From an uncultured Alphaproteobacteria bacterium (lineage in GTDB: Bacteria; Pseudomonadota; Alphaproteobacteria; Micavibrionales; Micavibrionaceae), in NCBI GenBank assembly GCA_937923625.1, contig CALDTV010000025.1, positions 1 to 32,866 of the forward strand: a stretch of DNA of 32,866 bases. Reading direction: 5' to 3'. Shown here piece by piece: positions 1 to 8,213 of the stretch. Made by a program: the position numbers and the translations under genes. Below the pieces are notes generated by a model, which worked only from the letters and a program-made list of their open reading frames with translations, made no database searches and was not told the origin of the DNA. The number at the start of each line of letters is the position of its first letter. The first letter of the stretch is position 1.

Positions 1-68
1 TGAGTAACTCATTCGGCTTTGGCGGTACGAATTGTACGCTTGTTATGAGTAAGGTTGAGGATTAAATC

Positions 69-881
69 ATGGAGCATTTTAAATCTGAGATCATGAAGGG
101 TAAGCGCGGTCTGGTTATGGGCGTAGCGAATGAAAAATCTATTGCTTGGGGCATGGCGCGAACGTTGCATGCACATGGCGCGGAATTGGCGTTTACCTAT
201 CAAGGGGATGCCTTTGGCAAGCGTGTGAAGCCATTAGCGGAATCAATTGGCGCGACCGTGTTGATTGACTGTGATGTGTCCAAAGAACAGGATTTGGATA
301 ATGCTTTTGCTGTCTTGGAACAAGAATGGGGTGAGATTGATTTTATCATTCATGCGATTGCTTATTCCGATAAAGAAGAATTAAAAGGGCGCTATGTGGA
401 TACCAGCCTGCAAAACTTTTTAACGTCGATGCATATTTCTTGTTATAGCTTCACGAGCGTCATGCGCCGCGCCGCGCCAATGATGAAAAAAGGCGGCAGT
501 GCTGTCACTTTGTCTTATTATGGTGCAGAAAAAGCAATGCCAAATTACAATGTGATGGGCGTCGCAAAGGCCGCGCTTGAATCCTCTGTACGCTATTTAG
601 CGGCAGATTTGGGGCAAGCTGAAATTCGCGTTAATGCGATTTCAGCGGGACCCATGCGAACATTGGCGGGCGCAGTTATTGGCTCGGCACGAACAACATT
701 TAAATATAACCAAGTGACATCACCGCTACAGCGCAGTGTTGAATTGGATGAGTTAGGCGGTACAGGCCTTTATTTACTCTCCGATTTATCGAGCGCGGTG
801 ACGGGAGAAATTCATTACGTCGATTGCGGCTTTAACGCCGTCGGCATGCCATCACCAGAAAGATTAAAAGAGTTTGGCTGA
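69..881 (+). CDS. fabI: Enoyl-[acyl-carrier-protein] reductase (NADH), FabI
   Basis: FabI carries out the last reduction of each fatty-acid elongation cycle, turning trans-2-enoyl-ACP into acyl-ACP with NAD(P)H in the cytosol. The 270-residue protein has the atypical SDR fold. The nucleotide-binding glycine stretch GVANEKSIAWG lies near residues 18-28. The FabI catalytic pair in the Y-x6-K spacing is Tyr160 and Lys167, with the SYYGAEK segment just before it. ISAGPMRTLA (about 191-200) matches the substrate-loop region. The length is normal for the family. The ATG at 69 follows a GAGG about nine bases upstream; a later ATG at 93 (MKGKRG) matches the shorter N-terminus of some relatives and cannot be excluded. 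The stop overlaps the next small gene by 8 bases. Confidence 0.96.
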   Translation: MEHFKSEIMKGKRGLVMGVANEKSIAWGMARTLHAHGAELAFTYQGDAFGKRVKPLAESIGATVLIDCDVSKEQDLDNAFAVLEQEWGEIDFIIHAIAYSDKEELKGRYVDTSLQNFLTSMHISCYSFTSVMRRAAPMMKKGGSAVTLSYYGAEKAMPNYNVMGVAKAALESSVRYLAADLGQAEIRVNAISAGPMRTLAGAVIGSARTTFKYNQVTSPLQRSVELDELGGTGLYLLSDLSSAVTGEIHYVDCGFNAVGMPSPERLKEFG

Positions 882-1083
882 AAACTTGAATAAAAAATCT
901 TTGAAGAAAGCAATCATTACGACGAGTATCGCTATTGCGTTATTAATTTTAATCGTTGTCTTTAGCGTTCTAATATATGGAATGCCGATTTTTTTGCAAG
1001 TTGCTATATGTCTTTCTTGGTTTGCGCTTTATGTTACGCTCACTTTTTTTGTGTATGTATTCTTTAAAAAAGTTAAATCTTAA
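874..1083 (+). CDS. Small two-TM membrane protein, unknown function
   Basis: I do not recognise this 69-residue protein. A lysine-rich N-terminus is followed by two hydrophobic helices, about residues 14-36 and 41-64, with a basic C-terminal end (FFKKVKS). That layout fits a small inner-membrane hairpin. The frame opens at a TTG inside the fabI 3' end, giving an 8-base overlap; a second TTG lies at 886. No ATG start is available, so translation probably depends on coupling to fabI. The hydrophobic pattern and the overlap support it being real, but the rare start codon and lack of a recognised family keep confidence moderate. Confidence 0.5.
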   Translation: MAENLNKKSLKKAIITTSIAIALLILIVVFSVLIYGMPIFLQVAICLSWFALYVTLTFFVYVFFKKVKS

Positions 1084-1129
1084 AAAGATGAATAAGAGGC
1101 TTTTGTTTCGTAAGCAGAGTTGATTGCCA

Positions 1130-1158
1130 TTGACATAATCAATTCAGTTTGTTAGTAA
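1130..1158 (+). promoter_or_regulatory. Candidate sigma-70-type promoter of the 105-aa gene
   Basis: A perfect -35 hexamer TTGACA (1130-1135) is followed, after 17 bases, by TAGTAA (1153-1158), a weak -10 match. The predicted start would lie near 1165, with the GAGGG ribosome site and ATG at 1187 following. The -35 shares the extension TTGACATAA with two other upstream regions in this window. Confidence 0.45.
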
Positions 1159-1186
1159 TGCTCGAACAATAACGAGGGTCTGCAAA

Positions 1187-1504
1187 ATGAGTGCGATTAA
1201 AGCTAAAGATATTGCAGGTGTGTCACAATTGGCAAGCTATGATCAATTTCATGCAGAGCAAGCTATTAAGAGCGGAAATCCTTTTGAGTATTTATCTGAC
1301 CCCGCCGCGCGCAATCGTGAAAATAAGGCCATATCTTTTTACAAGGTAGGTGAAAATGCTTTGGGGTGGATAAATGCGCAAGAGCTTTTCAAATTATTTG
1401 TAAAAGATTTAGAGGCAGGAAATTCTAGACCTTGGGCGGCGCCAACACCGAAAGAGAAACGGTTTATTGCGCCATTAGCTTACGGTACTTTTTCATATAA
1501 ATAA
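1187..1504 (+). CDS. Hypothetical protein, 105 aa
   Basis: I do not recognise the family. The 105-residue product is soluble-looking, with no signal peptide or membrane segment. It contains aromatic and polar stretches such as YDQFHAEQAI (about 19-28) and a C-terminal PKEKRFIAPLAYG segment. The ATG is preceded by a good Shine-Dalgarno sequence (AACGAGGG) and a candidate promoter at 1130-1158, so it appears to be its own transcription unit. Its last 41 bases overlap the 3' end of the convergent rlmJ gene, so the two transcripts would be complementary at their ends. Confidence 0.7.
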   Translation: MSAIKAKDIAGVSQLASYDQFHAEQAIKSGNPFEYLSDPAARNRENKAISFYKVGENALGWINAQELFKLFVKDLEAGNSRPWAAPTPKEKRFIAPLAYGTFSYK

Positions 1505-2294
1505 TTTTCATCTTGAACATGGCTTCGCTTGTGCCGTAAGGCGGGTTGAGAATAACCATGCCTGTACCTTTCATGCCTTTTTTTACATCGCCAAAATGCC
1601 ATTCATCTATTGTGAAGTTTTCATCGGGGAGGTTGAGAGCCTTTAATGGTTCGGTCAGATCAAAGTGAAAAGCTTTATCGAGGATAGGATACCAGATCAT
1701 ATAAATACCTTGGGGCCATTTGGTGTAGGCGTTGATGACGGCTTGTGCGGTATTGGCGTATTCGTCTTTAATTTCATAGCTAGGGTCAATCAAAACGCCG
1801 CCACGTTTTATTGTTTTTGGTGGGATAATTGATTTTAATCCCTTAAACCCATCTTCAAAACGCGTGGTGGAATGAATGTAATTCTTAAGCGTTTTTTCAA
1901 GATACGGGTATTCGCCCTTGTGTAAATCAAAGGCGTAAAGTTTATCCGTGGGGCGTAAAATTTTTGCCGCCAAATAAGCAGAGCCTGGGTAGATTGTTAA
2001 TTGATCTTTTGATTTATTTAAATCCGCGATTTTTTCACGATAAAAAGCAAGCGGAGCAGGGAGGTCATTGGCGTTTATAAGGTCATCATAAAATCTTAAA
2101 ATCCCGCTTTCATATTCTTTGATCTTTTGCGCCTCATCACTTTGCAAGTCATATAGGCCCCGCCCTGCATGGGTATCAACCCACAAAAATGGCTTATCTT
2201 TTTTTGTCAGATATTGCAGAACGGTAATGAGCCATAGATGTTTTTGTACATCGGCCATATTTCCTGCGTGATAGATGTGTTGATAGCTGAGCAT
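1464..2294 (-). CDS. rlmJ: 23S rRNA (adenine(2030)-N6)-methyltransferase RlmJ
   Basis: RlmJ uses SAM to methylate N6 of A2030 in 23S rRNA. This 276-residue protein begins MLSYQHIYHAGNMADVQKH, the family hallmark start with His9. It then has the SAM-site segment VDTHAGRGLYDL (about 39-50), a YPGS motif (102-105) and the catalytic DPSYE motif (170-174), which corresponds to DPPYE in E. coli. Length is close to the E. coli enzyme. The start codon has only a weak upstream ribosome site. A palindromic repeat (2311-2403) lies 16 bases upstream and the phosphodiesterase gene is the next gene upstream on the same strand. The 3' end overlaps the convergent 105-aa gene by 41 bases. Confidence 0.93.
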   Translation of the reverse strand: MLSYQHIYHAGNMADVQKHLWLITVLQYLTKKDKPFLWVDTHAGRGLYDLQSDEAQKIKEYESGILRFYDDLINANDLPAPLAFYREKIADLNKSKDQLTIYPGSAYLAAKILRPTDKLYAFDLHKGEYPYLEKTLKNYIHSTTRFEDGFKGLKSIIPPKTIKRGGVLIDPSYEIKDEYANTAQAVINAYTKWPQGIYMIWYPILDKAFHFDLTEPLKALNLPDENFTIDEWHFGDVKKGMKGTGMVILNPPYGTSEAMFKMKIIYMKKYRKLMAQ

Positions 2295-2310
2295 GGTTTT
2301 AATTTCTTTT

Positions 2311-2403
2311 TCGTCATTGCAAAGGAGCGAAGCGACTGTGGCAATCTAAAGTTTATAGGAAATATTTTGGATTGCTTCGTTATTTCATTCCTCGCAATGA
2401 CGA
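2311..2403. repeat. Dispersed inverted repeat, copy 1
   Basis: The ends TCGTCATTGC (2311-2320) and GCAATGACGA (2394-2403) are perfect inverted copies. Inner arms also pair in part: GGAGCGAAGCGAC...GGCAATCT on the left and GATTGCTTCG...CATTCCTCGC on the right. It sits between two leftward genes, two bases after the phosphodiesterase stop and just ahead of rlmJ, so an RNA copy would form a long hairpin in their intergenic region. Confidence 0.85.
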
Positions 2404-2405
2404 TG

Positions 2406-3179
2406 TCAGTGTACGGTCAGCAAGTTTTCTAAAATCACATCTGGCTCATCGGAGAACATCGCTTCGACGCCCCAGCTTTGGAATTGACGGGCATCGACGG
2501 GGTCATTGACGGTGTAAATTAACGGATGTAAATCAAGGTCAATAACGTCTTGAATAATATCACGTGTGGCGATGGATGCGCCAAGATTGACTGTTCTGAC
2601 GTCCAAATAATCAGCAACATCTTTCCAATCAGGATTAATGCCTTCATCATCCCCTTGAGCGTTTTTCTCTGGCGCAAGCAACAGGCCACGGCTCCAATCG
2701 CCGGCTATATCGCGGGCGACTTCAAGGCTGACATGTTGAAACGATGATATCAAAAGACGCGCATGATCATCCCAATAATTGGACAGCATATCTAGCGCAA
2801 CTTCAGTCGTTTCTTTTTCGCGGCCTGCGCAGGGTTTGATCTCCATATTAAACCCTAAATCCCGATTGATAAGCGCTTCGATCGCTTCTTCCAAAGTTGG
2901 AATTTTTGTGCCAGCAAAGCTATCGCCAAACCAGCTGCCGCATTCCAATTGTTTTAGGTCTTCATAGGTTGTTTCCGCAACCAAGCCAGAGCCATTGGTC
3001 GTGCGCTCCAAGGTGTCATCGTGAAAGATAATCGGGACGTCATCTTTGGTGAGTTTAACATCCAATTCAACCCATTCAATGCCCATATCTGCGGCAGTGT
3101 GGATTCCCTCGATGGTGTTTTCAGGCGCGTAGGCGGCAGCGCCGCGATGGCCAATTACTTTAGATAATTTTAATGTCAT
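2406..3179 (-). CDS. Glycerophosphodiester phosphodiesterase family protein
   Basis: The protein should hydrolyse glycerophosphodiesters such as glycerophosphoethanolamine to sn-glycerol 3-phosphate and an alcohol. It is 257 residues with a GDPD TIM barrel. HRGAAAYAPENT (11-22) supplies the catalytic His11 and Arg12 with Glu20. VELDV (37-41) gives metal-ligand residues Glu38 and Asp40. FHDDTLERTTNGSG (52-65) contains the second catalytic His53. A later MEIKP segment is also typical. There is no signal peptide, so it is likely cytosolic, of the UgpQ type, though the substrate is not shown. The ribosome site AAGGTG is close to the ATG. A palindromic repeat abuts the stop codon. Confidence 0.93.
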   Translation of the reverse strand: MTLKLSKVIGHRGAAAYAPENTIEGIHTAADMGIEWVELDVKLTKDDVPIIFHDDTLERTTNGSGLVAETTYEDLKQLECGSWFGDSFAGTKIPTLEEAIEALINRDLGFNMEIKPCAGREKETTEVALDMLSNYWDDHARLLISSFQHVSLEVARDIAGDWSRGLLLAPEKNAQGDDEGINPDWKDVADYLDVRTVNLGASIATRDIIQDVIDLDLHPLIYTVNDPVDARQFQSWGVEAMFSDEPDVILENLLTVH

Positions 3180-3252
3180 GCACCTTATTTACCGCAGATA
3201 ATCGCAGATGAACATAGATATTTTCCAAAGGCACAGGGTAGGGTGCTGTGTG

Positions 3253-3357
3253 TCGTCATTGTGAGAGAGCGAAGCGAGCGTGGCAATCCAAAGTCCTATG
3301 TTGTAAAGCTAGCGCATTAGATTGCCACGTCAGCCTATGGCTTCCTGGCAATGACGA
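3253..3357. repeat. Dispersed inverted repeat, copy 2
   Basis: This copy runs from TCGTCATTG (3253) to CAATGACGA (3357). Its left arm has GAGCGAAGCGAGCGTGGCAATC and its right arm GATTGCCACGTC, pairing in an interrupted long stem. It lies in the divergent gap between the phosphodiesterase gene and the SET-domain gene, so it is not simply a transcription terminator at a gene end. Confidence 0.85.
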
Positions 3358-3435
3358 AGAGAAAATATTCATTATATTAAACGCTTCGTGTCTTTGTGCC
3401 TTCCTGTAAAAACTGAAAAGTGATAGTTTTTAGCC

Positions 3436-3864
3436 ATGATTCCAGAAAAAGAAACAACAGTCTTATCTTCATCACTTTTGCCAACCTATGGCGTTGATGG
3501 CGCGAAAATTGGTTGGCGCGTTATTAGTGACGAAAAAGGCCGCGGTGTGTTTGCCCGTGTGGATATTGCCAAAGGTGAAACTGTTGAGGTTTGCGCCGTT
3601 GTTCCTGTCGGGACTGATAATATCCCTGATGATGGTGGCGCGCCAGACGGGTATTTGTTGGATTGGGATGATGAGGAAAAGGGCGAAGAGCATTGCCTCG
3701 CACTTGGTTACATCATGCTTTATAACCACAGCAAAAACAGTAATGTTGAGCTAGAAAATGATTATGAAGAAATGACCATCACCAGTGTTGCCACCCGCGA
3801 TATTAAGGCGGGTGAGGAAATTCTATGGGATTATAGTTGCGATATTTGGTTTGATGAGGGATGA
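3436..3864 (+). CDS. SET-domain protein (putative protein-lysine methyltransferase)
   Basis: SET domains transfer a methyl group from SAM to lysine side chains. In this 142-residue protein the domain covers nearly everything. RGVFA (36-40) forms the first strand region. YNHSKNSN (96-103) carries the Asn-His SAM-binding motif. GEEILWDY (126-133) holds the catalytic-type Tyr133. The middle part is short and acidic (DWDDEEKGEE, about 76-85), so this is a minimal stand-alone bacterial version. Its substrate is unknown. It ends in an ATGA overlap region with the ATP-grasp gene that follows, so the two are very likely one transcription unit. The ribosome site is weak. Confidence 0.85.
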   Translation: MIPEKETTVLSSSLLPTYGVDGAKIGWRVISDEKGRGVFARVDIAKGETVEVCAVVPVGTDNIPDDGGAPDGYLLDWDDEEKGEEHCLALGYIMLYNHSKNSNVELENDYEEMTITSVATRDIKAGEEILWDYSCDIWFDEG

Positions 3865-3867
3865 TAA

Positions 3868-3882
3868 GGGGTATTATGCCCC
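3868..3882 (+). promoter_or_regulatory. Small hairpin over the start region of the ATP-grasp gene
   Basis: GGGGTATTATGCCCC folds as a four-G/four-C stem with further A-T and G-T pairs. It includes the AAGGGG ribosome site and the ATG at 3876. Pairing would hide this start unless ribosomes finishing the SET gene open it. A functional role is inference. Confidence 0.3.
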
Positions 3883-4958
3883 TACAAAGTAACACTGCTA
3901 AACTCAATATTCTCATTATCGTTAATTCCGATAGTTTTGAGTATTTTAATTCACTCTTCACCGCCACACGATATTTCTATGAAGACCCGTTGGTCAATAA
4001 AGTGGCGCTTTTGGATTTACAGCATAACCCAACATTCTTTTCTGATTTCGATGATTTTGGTACGCAAGTTAAGGTAATCCACCCTGACGCGCATTATTCT
4101 TTTGAAACATTCAAAAATTATGACGTGTATGATGCCGATGTCACCGAGTTTGATGGTGTTTTGATGCGGATGAATGTAACCACGGGGTATGATCTAAAAG
4201 CGCTGTCGCAGAAATTAAAAAATATATTTTCAGTGCCGTTTATAAATGATTTGGATGGCATGTTAGAATTTGGCTCAAAGGGAAAATTGGCGGAAATGCA
4301 AAACACCCTAACAGATGATGGTGTGTGTTATATTCCCGAAACGCGTAATTGCGCCACTGCAAAAGAGGTGCATGATTTCCGCCGTACGGTAGATGAAGAC
4401 ATCGTGATTAAATCTTTTTACGGTTATGGCGGCAAAGAAGTTTTTTTGATGTTGCATGACGGCTTCGGCGATTTTGCTGATGATATGGAATTGGACGCGT
4501 TTATCCAAAATGTTGGCGGTGAGGTCTGTGTTCAAAAATTTATCAAAACGGATCGCGTGATTGATGACCGCGTAATTTTATTGTTCGACCCAGAAACACA
4601 AACGATGAAAGCGCCATGCATTATGCGGCGCAGTGCGCCCGAAGGAATGTGGCGCGCAAATGTCACACAAGGGGCCACGATGACTTTTTGTGGTGTCGAT
4701 GAACGACACGTTAAAATTGCAAATTTATTAGGCGCGGAATTAATTAGGGCGGGGATTTATCTTGCAGGTGTTGATGTGCTTTACGATCAAGAGAATGTTG
4801 ATGCACAAGGGCGCGCCTTGCCAAAAATCACCGAGGTAAATGTCCGCAACGTTGGCGGCCTCATAAATATATCCGAATGGGCTGGCATAGATTACACGCG
4901 ACAATTTACGGATGGTGTTTGTTATCTATTTAGAAATAAAAAACCCGCCATCTTTTAA
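3876..4958 (+). CDS. GshB-like ATP-grasp ligase
   Basis: This protein looks like a paralog of glutathione synthetase. ATP-grasp enzymes join a carboxylate to an amine or thiol through an acylphosphate. The N-terminal part (about 1-125) is a pre-ATP-grasp fold. The flexible glycine loop is IKSFYGYGGKEVF, with glycines near residues 182-186 counted from this start. The C-terminal metal-binding part reads ITEVNVRN, with Glu and Asn ligands as in GshB, which has ITEINVTS there. Its substrate is not evident, and the sequence diverges from GshB in the substrate region. I chose ATG 3876 because AAGGGG precedes it by four bases; an upstream in-frame ATG at 3861 overlaps the SET stop and has poor spacing. 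The last codons lie inside a terminator hairpin. Confidence 0.85.
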   Translation: MPLQSNTAKLNILIIVNSDSFEYFNSLFTATRYFYEDPLVNKVALLDLQHNPTFFSDFDDFGTQVKVIHPDAHYSFETFKNYDVYDADVTEFDGVLMRMNVTTGYDLKALSQKLKNIFSVPFINDLDGMLEFGSKGKLAEMQNTLTDDGVCYIPETRNCATAKEVHDFRRTVDEDIVIKSFYGYGGKEVFLMLHDGFGDFADDMELDAFIQNVGGEVCVQKFIKTDRVIDDRVILLFDPETQTMKAPCIMRRSAPEGMWRANVTQGATMTFCGVDERHVKIANLLGAELIRAGIYLAGVDVLYDQENVDAQGRALPKITEVNVRNVGGLINISEWAGIDYTRQFTDGVCYLFRNKKPAIF

Positions 4959-4973
4959 AAGAGGCGGGTTTTT
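4941..4973. terminator. Bidirectional intrinsic terminator overlapping a stop codon
   Basis: AAACCCGCC (4941-4949) pairs with GGCGGGTTT (4963-4971), with T's after it on the plus strand and A's before it, which give T's on the minus strand. It can end the ATP-grasp transcript and also the leftward pnp transcript. The TAA of the ATP-grasp gene (4956-4958) lies in the loop. Confidence 0.85.
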
Positions 4974-4993
4974 GAATTCATATATATTTTTTT

Positions 4994-5085
4994 GTCATTG
5001 CGAGCTCAAAAGTATTTTGGGCGAAGCAATCTAGTGACTTAGTCACCATTTTAGATTGCTGCGTCGCTTTGCTCCTCGCAATGAC
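4994..5085. repeat. Dispersed inverted repeat, copy 3
   Basis: GTCATTGCGAG (4994-5004) and CTCGCAATGAC (5075-5085) are perfect inverted ends. AGCAATCT (5025-5032) and AGATTGCT (5052-5059) pair inside, and the centre has a GTGAC/GTCAC mini-palindrome. It lies between the two convergent genes (ATP-grasp and pnp), 15 bases from the pnp stop. Confidence 0.88.
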
Positions 5086-5100
5086 GGAGGTTTTACAAGC

Positions 5101-7242
5101 TTAAGCCGCGTCTTCTTTGCGTTCGCGCTTTTTGATTTCGCGTTCTTTGCCAGTTTCTTGGTCGACGCGTTTCATGGAAAGTTTTACCTTGCCACGATCA
5201 TCCATACCAATACAAAGGACTTTAACTTCATCACCTTCGTTGATGACGTCAGTGGTGTTTGCCACGCGCTCATCGGCTAATTCAGAAATGTGAACGAGGC
5301 CGTCACGCGCGCCCATGAAGTTTACGAAGGCACCAAAATCGACACATTTTACAACTTTACCGTCATAAATTTTACCAACTTCTGGCTCTTCGGTGATGCC
5401 TTCGATGATTTTTACGGCCTTATCAATTGATTCTTGGTTGATCGCAGAAACTTTGATCATACCATCATCATCAATATCAACTTTTGCGCCAGTTTCTTCG
5501 GTAATGCCGCGGATGACTTTACCGCCAGTCCCGATAACATCACGGATTTTATCAACGGGAATTTGCATAGAAACAATTTGTGGTGCGTGCTCAGACGTTT
5601 CGCCACGGCCTTCGGAAATGGCTTTGTTCATTTCACCAAGGATGTGAATACGTCCATCTTTTGCCTGCGCCAAAGCAATTTTCATGATCTCTTCGGTGAT
5701 TGAGGTGATTTTGATATCCATCTGAAGGGAGGTAATACCTTCTTCGGTACCCGCCACTTTAAAGTCCATATCGCCCAAGTGATCTTCATCCCCCAAGATG
5801 TCAGACAGAACGGCGTAATCATCGCCTTCTTTAATCAAGCCCATTGCGATGCCCGCAACAGGGCGTTTCAGTGGCACACCTGCATCCATCATTGAAAGGG
5901 ATGCACCACAAACAGACGCCATTGAAGACGAGCCATTGCTTTCCGTGATTTCAGACACGATACGCATTGTGTAGGGGAAATCTTCCGCAGAAGGAAGAAG
6001 CGGGTTCAGCGCGCGCCATGCCAATTTACCGTGACCAATTTCACGGCGACCAGGAGGGCCTACACGACCCGCTTCACCTACTGAATATGGTGGGAAGTTG
6101 TAATGTAGCAAAAAGCGTGAGCGGCTTTCGCCTTCTAACGCATCAATGATTTGTTCGTCTTGACCTGTTCCTAATGTTGCCACAACAAGCGCCTGTGTTT
6201 CGCCGCGTGTAAATAATGCAGAACCGTGTGCGCGTGGCAATACACCAACTTCGGACACGATAGAGCGCACAGTTTTTGTGTCACGACCATCAATACGATC
6301 ACCTGTTTTAATAATAGCGCCACGGACGATATCCGCTTCAACAGATTTAAACTTGCTGCCGATCATTGCGGCCGTAATACCGTTTTCTTCATCTAAGAAT
6401 TCGGCTAGCGCCGCATCACGTGCTACGCCAACTGCTGCTTGGCGTTCCATTTTGTCTTTGATGGCGTAAGCTTTTTCAACATCTTTGCCGAATTTCTTCT
6501 TGATGTCTTGACCCAGCTTTTCTGCTTTTTCGTCTTTTTGTGGCAAGTCCCACATATCTTTTGCGGCCATTTCAGCAAAATCAATGATGCCATCGATAAC
6601 AGGTTGGAAACCGTTCCATGCGTGCATTACGCCACCCAGCATGGTGTCTTCATCCAATTCAGACGCTTCTGATTCAACCATCAGCACGCCTTCTTTTGTA
6701 CCCGCGGCGACAAGATCAAGGTCACTTTCTTGCATTTGTTGCAATGTTGGGTTCAGGACATAGTCTCCATCAATACGCCCAACACGCGCAGCACCAATAG
6801 GGCCCATGAATGGAACGCCAGAAATAGTCAATGCCGCAGAAACACCAATCATGGCAACCATGTCTGGATCGTTTTCCATGTCATGCGCGATAACTGTACA
6901 CATCACGAGAACTTCGTTTAGGAAGCCTTTCGGGAATAATGGGCGGATAGGGCGGTCAATAAGACGCGCTGTTAATGTTTCTTTTTCAGAAGGGCGCGCT
7001 TCACGTTTGAAAAAGCCACCTGGGATTTTACCCGCAGCGTACGCTTTTTCTTGGTAATGAACCGTTAGCGGAAAGAAGTCTTGTCCTTCACGGATTGATT
7101 TTGCGGCGGTCACAGCACAAAGAACAGATGTTCCACCAAGTGTTGCAATCACGCAACCGTCAGCTTGACGGGCGATTTTACCAGTTTCTAGGGTTAAAGT
7201 TTGTCCTGCAAAGTCAATTTCTTTGCGATATACGTTAAACAT
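5101..7242 (-). CDS. pnp: Polyribonucleotide nucleotidyltransferase (PNPase)
   Basis: PNPase degrades RNA 3' to 5' using phosphate and is a core part of the RNA degradosome. The 713-residue protein has the full layout: a first RNase PH domain (about 10-150), an alpha-helical linker (about 235-300), and a second RNase PH domain (about 310-545) with the active-site stretch [15 protein letters not shown] (484-498). A KH domain with GTGG (571-574) and an S1 domain (about 624-692) follow, then a short basic tail. The ribosome site is a clear AAGGA ahead of the ATG. In many bacteria pnp follows rpsO directly; here it is about 3.9 kb away with several genes between, so it needs its own promoter in 7243-7591. 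It converges on the ATP-grasp gene. Confidence 0.98.
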   Translation of the reverse strand: MFNVYRKEIDFAGQTLTLETGKIARQADGCVIATLGGTSVLCAVTAAKSIREGQDFFPLTVHYQEKAYAAGKIPGGFFKREARPSEKETLTARLIDRPIRPLFPKGFLNEVLVMCTVIAHDMENDPDMVAMIGVSAALTISGVPFMGPIGAARVGRIDGDYVLNPTLQQMQESDLDLVAAGTKEGVLMVESEASELDEDTMLGGVMHAWNGFQPVIDGIIDFAEMAAKDMWDLPQKDEKAEKLGQDIKKKFGKDVEKAYAIKDKMERQAAVGVARDAALAEFLDEENGITAAMIGSKFKSVEADIVRGAIIKTGDRIDGRDTKTVRSIVSEVGVLPRAHGSALFTRGETQALVVATLGTGQDEQIIDALEGESRSRFLLHYNFPPYSVGEAGRVGPPGRREIGHGKLAWRALNPLLPSAEDFPYTMRIVSEITESNGSSSMASVCGASLSMMDAGVPLKRPVAGIAMGLIKEGDDYAVLSDILGDEDHLGDMDFKVAGTEEGITSLQMDIKITSITEEIMKIALAQAKDGRIHILGEMNKAISEGRGETSEHAPQIVSMQIPVDKIRDVIGTGGKVIRGITEETGAKVDIDDDGMIKVSAINQESIDKAVKIIEGITEEPEVGKIYDGKVVKCVDFGAFVNFMGARDGLVHISELADERVANTTDVINEGDEVKVLCIGMDDRGKVKLSMKRVDQETGKEREIKKRERKEDAA

Positions 7243-7591
7243 ATTTAGTTTCCTTTATAAAGATTTAGCCCTCAAGCGCACACGCGCGAGGAGACTGTCA
7301 ATGTAAGACCTCCGTAGCATTATTGCTGCAAAGGTCACGAATGATAAAAAAGAGGGGAGATTAAGTCTGACCAATATAGGGTCGGTGGACGGTTAAAATT
7401 TCTGCTGTCTCTGTCCGCTTGCGGGGATGAGGCATGTTCGAAAAAACCTTAACTGTCAACCGATAACGGATATAGGACAAGTCTTGTTTACGCTCTTTTC
7501 ATACGTGCTTCTTCGTGCCATGATCGCCCCATAATGTCAAATAGTTAATAATGCGTGCAAGCGCACTTTAAACCATAAAAAGGATACTTAA
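7243..7591. other. Divergent intergenic region pnp / gpmA
   Basis: This 349-base gap has no convincing gene on either strand. It must hold the promoters of both pnp and gpmA. Close to pnp there is a GC-rich hairpin at 7270-7291 (CCTC-GCGC / GCGC-GAGG). A weak rightward promoter candidate is TTAACT (7449-7454), 16 bases, TATAGG (7471-7476). I could not pick a confident leftward promoter. Confidence 0.6.
7270..7291 (-). promoter_or_regulatory. Hairpin in the pnp leader
   Basis: CCTC, two unpaired A's, GCGC, a four-base loop, then GCGC and GAGG form a short strong stem about 28 bases before the pnp start codon. In E. coli a pnp leader hairpin is cut by RNase III as part of autocontrol. A matching role here is inference from position only. 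Confidence 0.3.
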
Positions 7592-8212
7592 ATGAACTAC
7601 TTAGTTTTACTGCGCCATGGTCAATCTGAATGGAATTTGGCCAATCGTTTTACGGGCTTTAAAGATGTGCCTTTAACCGATAAAGGGCGTGAAGAGGCGC
7701 GAAGAGCAGGGGAGCTTCTGGCAAGTGGCGGCATTAAGTTTGATCAAGTCTTTAGCTCCACGCAGATGCGTGCGAATGATACAGCGGAAATTGCATTAAA
7801 TGAGGCTGGAACGCCAGAATTATTTGAGAGCATGATCCGTCATGAAGACTTGCGAGAGCGCGATTATGGCGACTTAACAGGGCTCAACAAGGATGAAACC
7901 CGTGAAAAATATGGGGATGATCAGGTGCATATTTGGCGCCGTTCATATGATACACCGCCACCGGGCGGCGAATGCCTACAAGACGTGGTTGAAAAACGCG
8001 TGCGCCCTTATTACCAAGAGGAAATTAAACCGATGATCGAAGAAGGTAAAAACATTCTTATCGCGGCACATGGCAATAGCCTTCGGGCGATGTTGATTAT
8101 TCTGGGTGTGGAAACACCAGAAACGATCAATCAAGCAGAAATGGAAACAGGCGTTCCTTTAGTTTTTGAGTTAGAAGATGGCGAGATTATTAAACGTTAC
8201 ACATTGACATAG
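7592..8212 (+). CDS. gpmA: 2,3-bisphosphoglycerate-dependent phosphoglycerate mutase
   Basis: GpmA interconverts 3-phosphoglycerate and 2-phosphoglycerate in glycolysis. The phosphohistidine motif LLRHGQSEWN puts the nucleophile at His9. Arg60, Glu89 in LRERDYG and His160 in AAHGNSLRA complete the active site. At 206 residues it is shorter than the roughly 250-residue E. coli enzyme, lacking part of the C-terminal region, which is common in alphaproteobacterial forms. AAAAGGA lies ahead of the ATG. The stop is one base from the start of the next small gene, so the two are likely co-transcribed and coupled. Confidence 0.95.
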   Translation: MNYLVLLRHGQSEWNLANRFTGFKDVPLTDKGREEARRAGELLASGGIKFDQVFSSTQMRANDTAEIALNEAGTPELFESMIRHEDLRERDYGDLTGLNKDETREKYGDDQVHIWRRSYDTPPPGGECLQDVVEKRVRPYYQEEIKPMIEEGKNILIAAHGNSLRAMLIILGVETPETINQAEMETGVPLVFELEDGEIIKRYTLT

Positions 8213-8213
8213 G

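Noticed and set aside
8204-8212. TTGACATAGG as a promoter for the 85-aa gene
   Set aside because: It lies within the last codons of gpmA only a few bases from the 8214 start, so spacing rules out a promoter for that gene.
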